From RGIG8050 sp045588915 (GTDB lineage Bacteria; Bacillota; Clostridia; Christensenellales; UBA1242): a DNA stretch of 64,000 bases. Positions 18,101-26,048 of this stretch are shown here, piece by piece (positions within the stretch are counted from its first letter, which is position 1; each line of letters starts with the position of its first letter). The DNA is taken from assembly GCA_045588915.1 (NCBI GenBank), contig JAZNFA010000007.1:4838-68837 (forward strand), given 5' to 3'. A program made the translations under genes and the position numbers. The notes beneath the pieces are model-generated. The model searched no databases, was not told the origin of the DNA, and saw only the letters and a program-made list of their open reading frames with translations.

Positions 18101-19752
18101 TAGAAGCGATTGCGGCAAAAGAACAAGAAATGGCTGAACAATTAGAGGCTGTGGAAGTAGTAAAGCAACAAGAATTAGCGGCTCAACGTGAAGCAATCGA
18201 AATTGAAAAAGAACAAATGATGGCTGAACAACAATCAGTTGTGCAACCTGATGTAAATGAACAAGCTAATGCGATTATTGCAACTTTCAAGGAAGAAATG
18301 AATCGTCAATATGAGAATTTCGTTACATTGTTGAATGAAAAGAAATTAGCAAAAGAACTAGAAAAAGATATAACTGAAGATCTAATTGAAGAAGTTAGTC
18401 CAGAAGCACAAGCTGCATTAAAAGAGCAATTTGATGTACAAGAAATGATGGAACAATTACGCGAAGAACGTAAGGCAGCACGTGCAGAAGCACAAGCATT
18501 GCGTGAAGAGTTAGAAGCGCAACGTATGGAAACTGAAGCTAAGTTAATGAAACAATTATCCGAAGTTAAAGAAGGTTTAGTTTCTGAGTTGTCTAGTGAG
18601 TTAGAAATTAAAGAAAAATTTGATGCTATGGAGCGTGAAATCGAAGCGCATAACCAAGAAAAATTAAAACAAAATGAAGAAGAAGAAGCACGTATTAAGC
18701 AAGAATACGAAGAATTTAAACAACGTATTGCTGATGAAGTTGTTGCCTTGGAAGAAAAGAATGCAGCATTGCAAGCTGAATTAGAAAAAGCGCGTGCGGA
18801 AAAATCAAATGATGACGAAGTAAAACAAGCTGAGTATGAAGAAAATGAAAAACGTTTACGTGAAAAATATATGCAATTACGTAATGAATTAATGAAAGAA
18901 GCTGAACAAGTAACCAAACAATCTGAAGAAATTGCTGCTGAAAAACAAGTAATTGAAGATAAGAAAAAAGACTTGGAAGAAGAAAAAGCTCGTTTACAAA
19001 ATGAAGTTGCAATGTTAAAACAACAAGTTTTGGAAATTAAAACTCAAGATAACGAACAAGGTGGTGTAGTTACTGAAGAACAGTTAGCTGAAATTCGTGC
19101 TTCGTTAGAAGCTGAATATCAACAACGTGAAAGAGAAATGCTTGATAAATTAGAAGAAGAAAAACAATCTTTGGTTGAACGTGAAGCTCAGTTGAAAAAG
19201 AAAGAAACTGCAATTGAACAAGAAGAAGAACGTATTCGTGAACAATCTAAAGCAGTTACTTCAATGATCACAAATCGTGAATATACCAAAGAAGAACGTG
19301 AACGCTTGGTTATGGATTATACTGTTAAACTTCAAGATTTAGAAGAACGTTTGCGTCAAAACGAAAAAGCTTTACGTGAAAATAACCGTGAGTTTATTCC
19401 TTTGCGTCGTATTAAGAATACTTTGGATCGTGATTTGCGCTTATTACGTAAACGTGAAGCAATCGTTGCTAAACAAGAAGTTTTAGTATATGGTGTCAAT
19501 AATATTTCAACTGTTGATCCAGAACGTATCAAAAAGTTAGAGCAAGATGTTAAACAATTGACAAGTTTACAACAAAGTGTTGCTAACTGCGAAACAATCT
19601 TGAATAAAAACAAAGATCGTTATCCAACATTAGAAAACTTAGATAGGGTTTTACGTGCTCAAAACGAACAAATCCACCGTGATTTAGAAGAAGTGAAGTC
19701 GGCAATGGCAATGTTCAGTGATGAAAGTGCTGCTGGTGAAGCACAAGAGTAA
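15151..19752 (+). CDS. 1533-residue single-pass membrane protein with a giant coiled coil
   Basis: A short N-terminal part is followed by one membrane helix (about residues 22-43), then a Gln/Asp linker. Residues about 85-175 and 250-1380 are an almost unbroken Glu/Lys/Arg/Gln/Ala-rich heptad sequence, a predicted long coiled coil, with a repetitive core around 930-1015. The last 150 residues are less repetitive (REYTKEERERLVMDYTVK, then FIPLRRIKNTLDRD) and may fold separately. No enzymatic motif was found. The stop TAA shares its last base with the ruvX start. Size and topology suggest a structural or scaffolding role at the membrane; that is inference. Composition bias will create spurious matches to myosin-like and SMC-like proteins. 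Confidence 0.7.
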   Translation: MGNLFSNWTWFNEDGKPGAYMWAVCTIVAVIVFATIIFMIYRLYGRNGKKNTNNLVQNNYATNNDVQVIQTPYEKREDSQLEFYDPEKARAEALKIEQAEAERKREEEARLEAMMKEEERKRKDLEAKERAFEEKRQREEEARLERERQAEERIAEKERRAEERMAERERIRAEKEAVKNTKNANDFFADNDNADAFSFGDDSFGGQDDAIDFWNQSQNPNQGRQNEPIITPMPAAQEAVSTVDPRMEKLMAELENQKQAEQERFAGLMAELEKQKQETARLQDELQDKKKSEDLISQAKKEMEQMIKDSQAKMKDLESTEKTNKDDKNLLEEIKNVLAAEREAQELRLREQENSLAAVLNAMENERRVKEENAYNAQQEAKKENEFVKMQNQYQDAIMQMQAKFQEMLNDSNAQKQTNRYGTNDTESQSVYQMQLERERAETAALIEQMQHEVDRMNAEREAERREYEKKQKALDVTLAEALQTQRNEFEQAQQRVAEANAANVEKILQDIERQRAQEQEMFNNILNELAAEREDNNQAKAALEQMVRDSEARIQHLESQALPRGLDEESIASLKEVLATEREEQLKRMEEYKNEIEILRETITAEREQKQNNEDEDAGNQVVYTTRETEVDAEMKARMDAMQNEIQYLNELREAERAESEKRHTELLEKLNRTIVTGDNAKNPETQQVERENVERILTTERDRLDDIMAELEESREDTKRAQAAMQQLIQESSDLINQLNNKKENRGIDEETMAALKELLAHERDMQEKRLVEHEDRLNMAVSAIEGQNQAEEQNKNAVAAYEQVIAEMREQYENELNALRETIANQTAIEKAQSKASNQDEDDEGGNEVQFNQSNGVNEEVLAQLERLQQNIAEMEESRNAEKAQFEQRYGELNKAMEDSLKVQRLEMELEKEREINELKMQQALEAQRHEIEIANEQELEAQRQALEAAKQEELEAQRLELEAQRQALEAAKEQELNAQLEAIAAKEQEMAEQLEAVEVVKQQELAAQREAIEIEKEQMMAEQQSVVQPDVNEQANAIIATFKEEMNRQYENFVTLLNEKKLAKELEKDITEDLIEEVSPEAQAALKEQFDVQEMMEQLREERKAARAEAQALREELEAQRMETEAKLMKQLSEVKEGLVSELSSELEIKEKFDAMEREIEAHNQEKLKQNEEEEARIKQEYEEFKQRIADEVVALEEKNAALQAELEKARAEKSNDDEVKQAEYEENEKRLREKYMQLRNELMKEAEQVTKQSEEIAAEKQVIEDKKKDLEEEKARLQNEVAMLKQQVLEIKTQDNEQGGVVTEEQLAEIRASLEAEYQQREREMLDKLEEEKQSLVEREAQLKKKETAIEQEEERIREQSKAVTSMITNREYTKEERERLVMDYTVKLQDLEERLRQNEKALRENNREFIPLRRIKNTLDRDLRLLRKREAIVAKQEVLVYGVNNISTVDPERIKKLEQDVKQLTSLQQSVANCETILNKNKDRYPTLENLDRVLRAQNEQIHRDLEEVKSAMAMFSDESAAGEAQE
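17930..18110 (+). repeat. Repetitive EAQRQALEAAK-type segment within the coiled-coil gene
   Basis: The encoded sequence cycles through LEAQR, QALEAAK and EQELEAQ units several times, with DNA near-repeats of the forms gaagcacaacg and ttagaagcagc. Such short in-frame repeats allow slippage and length variation. Confidence 0.6.
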
Positions 19753-20174
19753 TGCGCTGTTTGGGAATCGATTATGGTAGGCGAAGAATTGGGATAGCAT
19801 TGTCTGACCCAACTTTGCTTATTGCTACACCTTTAACGATTGTTGAAAATCGTGGTATTAAAAAAACTTTACTTCAAATTTTGGATATTATTCAAAAAAA
19901 TGATGTGCAACAAATTGTGGTTGGTTTGCCTTTACACGCGAATGGTGATGAAAGTGAAATGTCACAAGAGGCTCGTCAGTTTGGGGATGCTTTTGTAAAA
20001 TTGGGTTTCCCAGTGGAATTTGTTGATGAAAGATGTACCTCTTTTGAAGCTGAATCAATCATTGGTAATCATCGTGAAAAGAAAAATTTAATTGACAAAG
20101 TAGCTGCTTCAATTATACTTCAATTATATCTTGACGAAAGGAGAAAGTCGTTAAATGAAAGCAAAAATCACTAA
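19752..20174 (+). CDS. ruvX: RuvX/YqgF-type Holliday junction resolvase-like nuclease
   Basis: 140 residues. RNase H-like fold with MRCLGIDYGRRRIGIALSD at the N-terminus (catalytic Asp in GIDYG), the VVGLPL strand, and the VDERCTSFEAE motif; the terminal D in NLIDKVAAS completes the acidic site. YqgF proteins act in 16S rRNA 5' end maturation and/or junction resolution. It starts on the last base of the coiled-coil gene and its end overlaps the ferredoxin gene by 20 bases. In many Firmicutes it sits beside a DUF1292 gene, as here. Confidence 0.92.
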   Translation: MRCLGIDYGRRRIGIALSDPTLLIATPLTIVENRGIKKTLLQILDIIQKNDVQQIVVGLPLHANGDESEMSQEARQFGDAFVKLGFPVEFVDERCTSFEAESIIGNHREKKNLIDKVAASIILQLYLDERRKSLNESKNH

Positions 20175-20355
20175 TACTTGTATTTGTTGTGGTTCATGTG
20201 CTGCTATTTGTCCAGTTGCTGCAATTAGTCCGTCGGCTGCTGGTGACAAATATGAGGTCGATCCAAACAAATGTATTGCTTGTACAGCATGCATCAATGC
20301 TTGCCCAGTAGAAGCAATTGTTGCTGACCATTCTGATGAAGAAGGAGGTAAGTAA
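20155..20355 (+). CDS. 2[4Fe-4S] ferredoxin
   Basis: 66 residues with two CxxCxxCxxxCP motifs: CICCGSCAAICP near residues 9-20 and CIACTACINACP near 42-53. Low-potential electron carrier in anaerobes; the pyruvate:ferredoxin oxidoreductase at 27204-30347 is a likely electron donor (inference). A Shine-Dalgarno sequence (AAAGGAGA) lies inside ruvX. The acidic C-terminus ends at the one-base overlap with the DUF1292 gene. Confidence 0.93.
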   Translation: MKAKITNTCICCGSCAAICPVAAISPSAAGDKYEVDPNKCIACTACINACPVEAIVADHSDEEGGK

Positions 20356-20642
20356 TGGTTTACGAAAGTATTCTTGAAAAATTATTTGATGAAAAAAATG
20401 ATGACATTATTGAATTAGTACAAGATGGTGGTAATGTTGTTAAGTTTGAACAAATTGCTGTTGTTGTTTATGGTGGACAATATTATGCAATTTTGCACCC
20501 ACTTGAATTAAAAAATGATGAAGTCGTGATTTTTAGAATCATTGAAGAAGATGAAGATAGTTTGGATTTAGTTATTGATGAAGAATTATCAAAAAAAATT
20601 TTGGAGGTATATGCAGAAGATGTCAACGAAGAAAATAAATAA
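20355..20642 (+). CDS. DUF1292 (YrzB-like) family protein
   Basis: 95 residues, acidic, with the family pattern IIELVQDGGNVVKFEQIAVV, YYAILHPLE and VVIFRIIEEDEDSL. YrzB is usually encoded beside ruvX/YqgF and alaS in Firmicutes; its role is not established. Its start is coupled to the ferredoxin stop, and it overlaps the pyrophosphatase start. Confidence 0.85.
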   Translation: MVYESILEKLFDEKNDDIIELVQDGGNVVKFEQIAVVVYGGQYYAILHPLELKNDEVVIFRIIEEDEDSLDLVIDEELSKKILEVYAEDVNEENK

Positions 20643-21168
20643 AAACGTGATCTGGCATTCAATGAATCCAGAACGTGTAACTACAGACGAATTTGTGGCA
20701 GTTATTGAAATTTCTAAAGGAAGCAAGAAAAAATACGAATTAGATAAAGAAACAGGTTTAATTATGTTGGATCGTGTTTTGCGTACGGCAACTCATTATC
20801 CATGTTCTTATGGATTAATTCCATTAACTTTATCGGAAGATAACGATCCATTGGATGTTATGGTTATTTGTTCAGAAACTTTGGATCCAAATACTTTAGT
20901 GAAATGTCGTCCTGTCGGGGTAATCGAAATGATTGATAAGGGTGAGAAGGATGAAAAAATTATTGCAGTAGCTGCAGATGATCCTTATGTAAATCATTAT
21001 CAAGATATCGATGATTTGCCAAAAATTTTAGTAGATGAAATTGAACATTTCTTGAAAGTGTACAAGAATACAACAGATAAAGTTGAAGTATTTGCGCCAA
21101 AGGGTAAAGCAGAAGCTAAGAAAGTAATTCAAGATGCAATTGACATGTATAAACGTGACGTGTTATAA
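20620..21168 (+). CDS. ppa: Inorganic pyrophosphatase, family I
   Basis: Hydrolyses pyrophosphate and so drives nucleic-acid and activation reactions. The family I signature DNDPLDVMVI is present, preceded by HYPCSYGLIP and followed by PVGVIEMIDKGEKDEKIIAV and the DD.Y segment. ATG 20620 gives 182 residues and lies 12 bases after a GGAGG; ATG 20611 and ATG 20575 are in-frame alternatives, the last being too far upstream of the ribosome-binding site. It overlaps the DUF1292 gene by about 23 bases. The family I type contrasts with the family II Mn enzyme of Bacillus subtilis. Confidence 0.92.
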   Translation: MSTKKINKNVIWHSMNPERVTTDEFVAVIEISKGSKKKYELDKETGLIMLDRVLRTATHYPCSYGLIPLTLSEDNDPLDVMVICSETLDPNTLVKCRPVGVIEMIDKGEKDEKIIAVAADDPYVNHYQDIDDLPKILVDEIEHFLKVYKNTTDKVEVFAPKGKAEAKKVIQDAIDMYKRDVL

Positions 21169-21280
21169 TACAAGCACATTAAAATTTCACTTCGGTTGTG
21201 AGTATTTACTTGTTGCGGAAAAGTCCGTTTAGCGAATATGTTGACAAATCGAAGGCAGACAAACAAGGAGGAAAATAAAA
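21169..21280 (+). promoter_or_regulatory. Leader of rpsB
   Basis: 112 bases without a coding frame. It contains a small hairpin-forming CAC-TTCG-GTTGTG and ends in the Shine-Dalgarno sequence AAGGAGG. r-protein leaders before rpsB are known in some bacteria, but I cannot match this one to a described fold. Confidence 0.3.
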
Positions 21281-22114
21281 ATGTCAGTAATTTCAATGAA
21301 ACAACTTTTGGAGTCAGGGACTCATTTTGGTCACCAAGTGAGCAAATGGAATCCAAAAATGAAGAAGTATATCTTCACAGCACGTAATAACGTACATATT
21401 TTAGATTTAGAGCAAACTACAGTTCTAATCGATCGTGCGTACGAATTTTTACGTGACCAAGTAGCAGCAGGTAAAAAAGTTTTATTTGTTGGTACAAAAA
21501 AACAAGCAGAAGAAGCAATTAAAACAGAAGCAGAACGATGTGGTGCTTACTATGTAAATAGTCGTTTCTTGGGTGGTACTTTAACAAATTTTGCTACAAT
21601 TCGTAGTCGTGTTGAACGTATGAATAAATTGCACAATATGGAAAAAATGGGTGAATTTGCTTATTTGCCTAAAAAAGAAGTTGCTAAGTTAATGGATGAG
21701 CGTGAAAAATTAGAAAAGAATTTGCGTGGTATTGCTGAAATGACTTCTTTGCCTGGTGTGTTGGTTGTTGTTGATTCTAAGAAAGAGCATATTGCTGTTG
21801 GGGAAGCACGTAAATTAGGTATTCCAGTTATCGGTGTTATTGATACTAATTGCGATCCAGATGATGTTGATGTGATCATTCCAGCAAATGATGATGCTAC
21901 ACGTAGTGTAAGTTTAATTTTGGCTGCATTAGCTGACGCTGTTATTGAAGCTAAAGAAGGTGTTGAATTACGTTCAACAGTTAGCGAAAAAGAAACTGTT
22001 TCAATGGCTGCTGCAATTAAAACTAAGGCTGTATTGGAACCAGTTGAACAAAAAGAAGATGATGCTACCGTAAGTACGGAAAAAACAAAAACAGTTAAAA
22101 ATGGAGATAAATAA
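21281..22114 (+). CDS. rpsB: 30S ribosomal protein S2
   Basis: 277 residues. MSVISMKQLLESGTHFGHQ, WNPKMKKYIF and GGTLTNF are the S2 signatures; the coiled-coil insertion (MEKMGEFAYLPKKE) and the VVDSKKEHIAVGEARKLGIP segment are intact. The acidic/Lys-rich tail after about residue 230 is longer than usual. It begins the rpsB-tsf-frr-cdsA-rseP cluster. Shine-Dalgarno AAGGAGG is ideal. Confidence 0.97.
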   Translation: MSVISMKQLLESGTHFGHQVSKWNPKMKKYIFTARNNVHILDLEQTTVLIDRAYEFLRDQVAAGKKVLFVGTKKQAEEAIKTEAERCGAYYVNSRFLGGTLTNFATIRSRVERMNKLHNMEKMGEFAYLPKKEVAKLMDEREKLEKNLRGIAEMTSLPGVLVVVDSKKEHIAVGEARKLGIPVIGVIDTNCDPDDVDVIIPANDDATRSVSLILAALADAVIEAKEGVELRSTVSEKETVSMAAAIKTKAVLEPVEQKEDDATVSTEKTKTVKNGDK

Positions 22115-22116
22115 TC

Positions 22117-22764
22117 ATGAGTGATATTATGAAATTAAAAGAAGCAACTGGAGCAGGGGTTCTAGATTGCAAAAAAGCATTAGACGAAACAAAAGGTGAT
22201 TACGAGAAGGCTGTTGCTTTATTACGTGAAAAAGGCAAAGCAAAAGCTTTGAAAAAAGGAAGTAGTGATCGTATTGCTTGTGAAGGTATGGTTGGTTCAT
22301 ACATTCACATGGGTGGTAAAATTGGTGTTTTAGTTGAAATTAACTGTGAAACTGATTTTGCTCAAAAGAGTGAACATTTTAATCAGTTAGTTAAAGATGT
22401 AGCAATGCATATTGCTGCTGCAAATCCTAAATATGTAACTGCTGATGAAGTTCCTGCATCTGTTTTAGAACAAGAAAAGGAAATTTTGAAAAAACAAGCA
22501 ATGGAAGAAGGAAAACCTGCTGCTATTGCTGAAAAAATGGTTGAAGGTCGTGTAAAGAAATATTACCAAGATTATTGCTTAATGGATCAACCATTCGTTA
22601 AAGATGGCTCAAAAACCATTAAGGATATTGTAAACGAAACCATTGCTTTTGTTGGTGAAAAAATTACGATTCGTCGTTTTGTTCGCTATGAAATGGGCGA
22701 AGGTATTGAAAAACCAAAAGAAGATTTTGCTGCTGAAGTTTCAAAGACTATTGCTGCACAATAA
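22117..22764 (+). CDS. tsf: Translation elongation factor Ts (short form)
   Basis: 215 residues, GDP/GTP exchange factor for EF-Tu. The N-terminal UBA-like domain is recognisable (LKEATGAGVLDCKKAL, then GDYEKAVALLREKG), as is the core GGKIGVLVEINCETDFAQ with the exchange residues TDF. It is the short bacterial form (about 200 residues), lacking the second core repeat of the E. coli protein. Two bases separate it from rpsB. Confidence 0.97.
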   Translation: MSDIMKLKEATGAGVLDCKKALDETKGDYEKAVALLREKGKAKALKKGSSDRIACEGMVGSYIHMGGKIGVLVEINCETDFAQKSEHFNQLVKDVAMHIAAANPKYVTADEVPASVLEQEKEILKKQAMEEGKPAAIAEKMVEGRVKKYYQDYCLMDQPFVKDGSKTIKDIVNETIAFVGEKITIRRFVRYEMGEGIEKPKEDFAAEVSKTIAAQ

Positions 22765-22775
22765 GGGGGAATGTT

Positions 22776-23351
22776 ATGGATTATCTTAACGAAAAACTTA
22801 ATGAATTACTTATTAACTATGAGGAAAAATTAAGTAAACGCTTCGATTATCTAAAAAATGAATTTATTGCTGTTCGTGCTGGACGAGTAGATACACGTAT
22901 TGTTGAACGTGTGACGGTCGATTATTTTGGAACAATGACTCCAATTAAAAATTTGGCCAACATTTCATGTACTGATGCGAGAACTATTGTTGTTAATCCA
23001 TGGGATGCATCTATTTTATCTTCAATGGTAAAAGCGTTGGGTGCTGCTAATTTAGGCGCAACACCAGTTGATGATGGTCGTCTTATTCGTTTAGTTTTTC
23101 CTCAATTAACTGCTGATACTCGTAAAGATTTGGTTAAAAAGGTTAGCAAAATTGCAGAAGAAGCACGTGTTAGTATGCGCAATGAACGTCGTGATGCTTT
23201 AGATCAATTAAAAAAGATCAATAATGCTGAAAAGATTAGCGAAGATGATGTTAAGAACGTAGAACATGATGTTCAAAAAATTCTCGATGATTATATTGCG
23301 AATGTAGATACTGCTTTAAATCAGAAAGAAAAAGATATTATGACAATATAA
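22776..23351 (+). CDS. frr: Ribosome recycling factor
   Basis: 191 residues. Splits post-termination ribosomes with EF-G. Matches include FIAVRAGRVDTRIVERVTVDYFG, a segment aligning with the hinge region, and the C-terminal helix VRNERRDAL-like VSMRNERRDALDQLKK. It has its own Shine-Dalgarno sequence (AAGGGGGAA). pyrH, normally between tsf and frr, is absent from this cluster. Confidence 0.96.
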   Translation: MDYLNEKLNELLINYEEKLSKRFDYLKNEFIAVRAGRVDTRIVERVTVDYFGTMTPIKNLANISCTDARTIVVNPWDASILSSMVKALGAANLGATPVDDGRLIRLVFPQLTADTRKDLVKKVSKIAEEARVSMRNERRDALDQLKKINNAEKISEDDVKNVEHDVQKILDDYIANVDTALNQKEKDIMTI

Positions 23352-23379
23352 TTTTCTAGACGATATTTTAAATTTATGT

Positions 23380-23385
23380 TATAGT
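23380..23385 (+). promoter_or_regulatory. Extended -10 box (TGT-TATAGT) of cdsA
   Basis: TGT followed directly by TATAGT, ending 7 bases before the cdsA ATG. There is no Shine-Dalgarno sequence, so cdsA mRNA from this promoter would start at or within a base or two of the ATG. Confidence 0.55.
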
Positions 23386-23392
23386 TTTTATT

Positions 23393-24346
23393 ATGGTTAT
23401 TACTAATTTTGGTAAAAGGTGTTTGACGGCATCAATTTTAGTTTTGTTATTTAGTGCCCTGATGGTTTCTCGTGCTTTCGGTGGCACTTTTGGCGTATAC
23501 GCATTTGATGTTTTAGTTTTATTAGCGACAGGTATCGGAACCTGGGAAATTTGTAATGCTTGTAAGTTAAACCGTCGTGGTGCAAGTGCTATTGTTGTTT
23601 ATGTAATTGAAGGGTTAATTTATTTCTTTTATGTACTTAGCAACGTATTTTTTAAAGAGGCGTTAGCTTGGTGGTTACAATTAATTGTTTCGTTAATTAT
23701 TATTGCAATTTTTGTCTTGTTTGTTGGTTTGTCAAATATGATTGATAAAAAAATGGCAAAAGAATGTGCTTTGCAGAAAAAGAGTTTTAATAAAGAGGCT
23801 TGGGGTGGTGTGTTGGATTTATTGTATATGCTTTTTTACCCAGGTGTTTTCTTTGCATGTGCAATAATTATGAATCATATGACAACTGATGATGTTGGTT
23901 TATTTGGTTTACTTTTAGTTATTTTTATTTCGTGTTTTACAGATATTTTTGCTTATTGTGTTGGCATGGTGTTGGGAAAGGGTTCGCCAAAAATGTCGCC
24001 GAAAATTAGTCCAAAGAAAACTTGGGTTGGTTTTGTTGGTGGTTTGTTTGGTGGAATATTAGGTGCTTTGATTGTTGTTTGGATCATCAGTAGTAATACT
24101 GCTTTATCTAACCGATTATTCCGTTTAACTAAAGATGCATCTTTGACACAAATCTTGTTTTTAGTGGTTGGTTTGGCTGGCGCTATTGTAACAACCTTAG
24201 GCGACTTATACGCAAGTTTTATTAAACGCAAAGTTGCTATCAAGGATTTTGGTAATCTGTTACCTGGTCATGGTGGGGTTATGGATCGTGTTGATGGTAT
24301 TATTCTAAATGTGCCATTCATATTGTTAATTATGGGGATAATATAA
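23393..24346 (+). CDS. cdsA: Phosphatidate cytidylyltransferase
   Basis: 317 residues, integral membrane enzyme making CDP-diacylglycerol from phosphatidate and CTP. At least seven hydrophobic segments are visible. The C-terminal signature is present: SFIKRKVAIKDFGNLLPGHGG then MDRVDG, containing the metal-binding aspartates. The SPKISPKKTWVG segment is the conserved substrate loop. Typical length is about 270, so the N-terminal membrane part is slightly extended. uppS normally precedes it and dxr follows it; both are missing here. rseP starts three bases after its stop. Confidence 0.93.
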   Translation: MVITNFGKRCLTASILVLLFSALMVSRAFGGTFGVYAFDVLVLLATGIGTWEICNACKLNRRGASAIVVYVIEGLIYFFYVLSNVFFKEALAWWLQLIVSLIIIAIFVLFVGLSNMIDKKMAKECALQKKSFNKEAWGGVLDLLYMLFYPGVFFACAIIMNHMTTDDVGLFGLLLVIFISCFTDIFAYCVGMVLGKGSPKMSPKISPKKTWVGFVGGLFGGILGALIVVWIISSNTALSNRLFRLTKDASLTQILFLVVGLAGAIVTTLGDLYASFIKRKVAIKDFGNLLPGHGGVMDRVDGIILNVPFILLIMGII

Positions 24347-24349
24347 TAG

Positions 24350-25564
24350 ATGTCTCAGTTATTAGGAATTTTTCAAACCGTTGGGTATTTAGCTTTAGCA
24401 ATCCTTTTGTTAATGCTAATGATTACAATTCATGAATTTGGTCATTATATTACAGCTAAGATTTTAAAGTTTAAAATATATGAATTTTCAATTGGAATGG
24501 GGAAACCTATCTATAAGAAAACGAAAAAAAATGGTGAAATTTTTGCAATTCGTATGATTCCAGTTGGAGGGTATTGTTCTTTTGGTGAAGATGATATTAA
24601 TAAACCTGACACTGATCCGGATTCATTCAATAACAAAGCGCCTTGGAAGCGTTTAATTGTAATGTTTTCTGGTGCTTTTTTTAATTTTCTATCTGCGATT
24701 ATTTTTGCTGCAGTATTGTTATTTTTGATGGGTTATGGTTATGTTGCAAATACTGGAACTACCTACTATAACAGTGAGCACGAAACAGATCCGAGTAAAC
24801 CGGAAAGAATTACATTATCGCAAGTGTTAAATGAAGGCAACAATGTCTTTGATTTAGATGGAAATTTTTTCACCATTAAATATGATGATGAAACGCAAAT
24901 GATGATTGAAAGCATTAACGGTAAAAGTATGAATTTATTTACTGGTACGTCGACAATTTTGGAAAAGACACATATTGGTGATAATGTTAATTTAACAGTA
25001 ACATGGAAAGATGAAGGTAAAAATATTATTAAAAATAATGTAATTTTACAAGGTATTACAGCAAAGCAGTGGTCTGCGCTTTCCAAGGCAGCACATTCCT
25101 TGCCATTAAACGATAAAATTTATCATAATGTTGGTGGAGCAATTCTGAAGTCTGTACCTTTTTCTTTTGAAGTTGCTGGTATGATTTTTAAAATTTTAGG
25201 ACAGTTAGTAACAGGTCAATTGGGGATGAACGCGATTGGTGGAACGGTTGCGACTGTTTCGGTTATGGGAAGTTCAATTGGCGAAGCAATTACTTCTCAA
25301 TCAGTAGATATTGCTTTTGCGCAGATTTTTTATTTATTAACTTTAATTAGTATCAATTTAGCAGTTTTTAACTGGTTACCAATTCCATCACTAGATGGGG
25401 CGCGTATGGTATTCGTTATCATTGAATGGGTTCGTGGTAAACCAATCAATCGTGAATTAGAAGCTAAAATTCATACCATTGGCATTATTTGTTTACTCGG
25501 TTTTGTTATTTTTGCTGACGTGTTTTGGGTTATAAATAATTTAAGTTTTAACTTATTATTGTAA
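24350..25564 (+). CDS. rseP: Site-2 intramembrane zinc metalloprotease, RseP/RasP
   Basis: 404 residues. The first membrane helix contains HEFGH (residues about 28-32), the zinc site; the third metal ligand is in the late helix motif LPIPSLDGARM, with A in place of the more usual second G of LDGGR. A central region (about 85-255) corresponds to the PDZ area but is poorly recognisable. RasP in Bacillus cleaves anti-sigma factors and signal-peptide remnants. It follows cdsA, the usual neighbour; dxr is absent. Cell location: cytoplasmic membrane. Confidence 0.92.
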   Translation: MSQLLGIFQTVGYLALAILLLMLMITIHEFGHYITAKILKFKIYEFSIGMGKPIYKKTKKNGEIFAIRMIPVGGYCSFGEDDINKPDTDPDSFNNKAPWKRLIVMFSGAFFNFLSAIIFAAVLLFLMGYGYVANTGTTYYNSEHETDPSKPERITLSQVLNEGNNVFDLDGNFFTIKYDDETQMMIESINGKSMNLFTGTSTILEKTHIGDNVNLTVTWKDEGKNIIKNNVILQGITAKQWSALSKAAHSLPLNDKIYHNVGGAILKSVPFSFEVAGMIFKILGQLVTGQLGMNAIGGTVATVSVMGSSIGEAITSQSVDIAFAQIFYLLTLISINLAVFNWLPIPSLDGARMVFVIIEWVRGKPINRELEAKIHTIGIICLLGFVIFADVFWVINNLSFNLLL

Positions 25565-25574
25565 GGTAGATGAA

Positions 25575-26048
25575 ATGAATAGTATTGAAGAGTATTTATA
25601 TTATCACGAAAACCAAGACTATATAAATTTAAAATTTTTATCTTGTACTTATTATCGAAAAAAACAGCATTTGGTAGTCAGATATATTTATAATGCTGAG
25701 ATTCAGGATTGTTTACCTGCATTGCAAAAAAGGCTTGAAGAATTATTTATGCAAAGGGTAGGTTTGCCTTTAAAATATGATTTTGTTTATCAAAAGGTTT
25801 TTGTTGATGCTTTAAGTTTACAATTAGATATTGTTTCTTTTTTGCGCAAAAAATATAGTGCAATGATAGATAATATTAGTGAAAACCAAGTAAGTGTTCA
25901 ACAAGATGGACATTTATGGCGTATTGAAATTTCTTTACCGATGAATTTGATTAGGTTTTTGCAGCACAGCGAACCTTGGGAGAAGTTTAAAAAAGATCTT
26001 TGCAATCGTAATTTTTTTGATATAAATTTTCATTTAAAAGTTTGTTAA
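25575..26048 (+). CDS. 157-residue protein, possibly related to the N-terminal domain of PolC
   Basis: Soluble, with alternating strands and helices. It has no recognised catalytic motif. In Firmicutes polC is often found a little downstream of rseP, and the order of secondary-structure elements here (a basic strand KKQHLVVRYIY, LQKRLEELF, later LWRIEISLP and a final FKKDL helix) recalls the N-terminal region of PolC, which binds tau. This resemblance is weak and positional, and it should be treated as a guess. It has its own start 10 bases after rseP and a weak AGGTAGA ribosome-binding site. Its end overlaps the end of sigG by 4 bases. Confidence 0.45.
   Translation: MNSIEEYLYYHENQDYINLKFLSCTYYRKKQHLVVRYIYNAEIQDCLPALQKRLEELFMQRVGLPLKYDFVYQKVFVDALSLQLDIVSFLRKKYSAMIDNISENQVSVQQDGHLWRIEISLPMNLIRFLQHSEPWEKFKKDLCNRNFFDINFHLKVC

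Noticed and set aside
18306..18917. A 203-codon minus-strand frame, Ser/Cys-rich, inside the coiled-coil gene
   Set aside because: Antisense shadow of a Glu/Lys-rich coding region: GAA and GCA codons read backwards give TTC and TGC.
21169..21280. A riboswitch or T-box before rpsB
   Set aside because: No T-box sequence, no conserved aptamer core and no terminator/antiterminator pair are visible; the region is recorded only as a leader.
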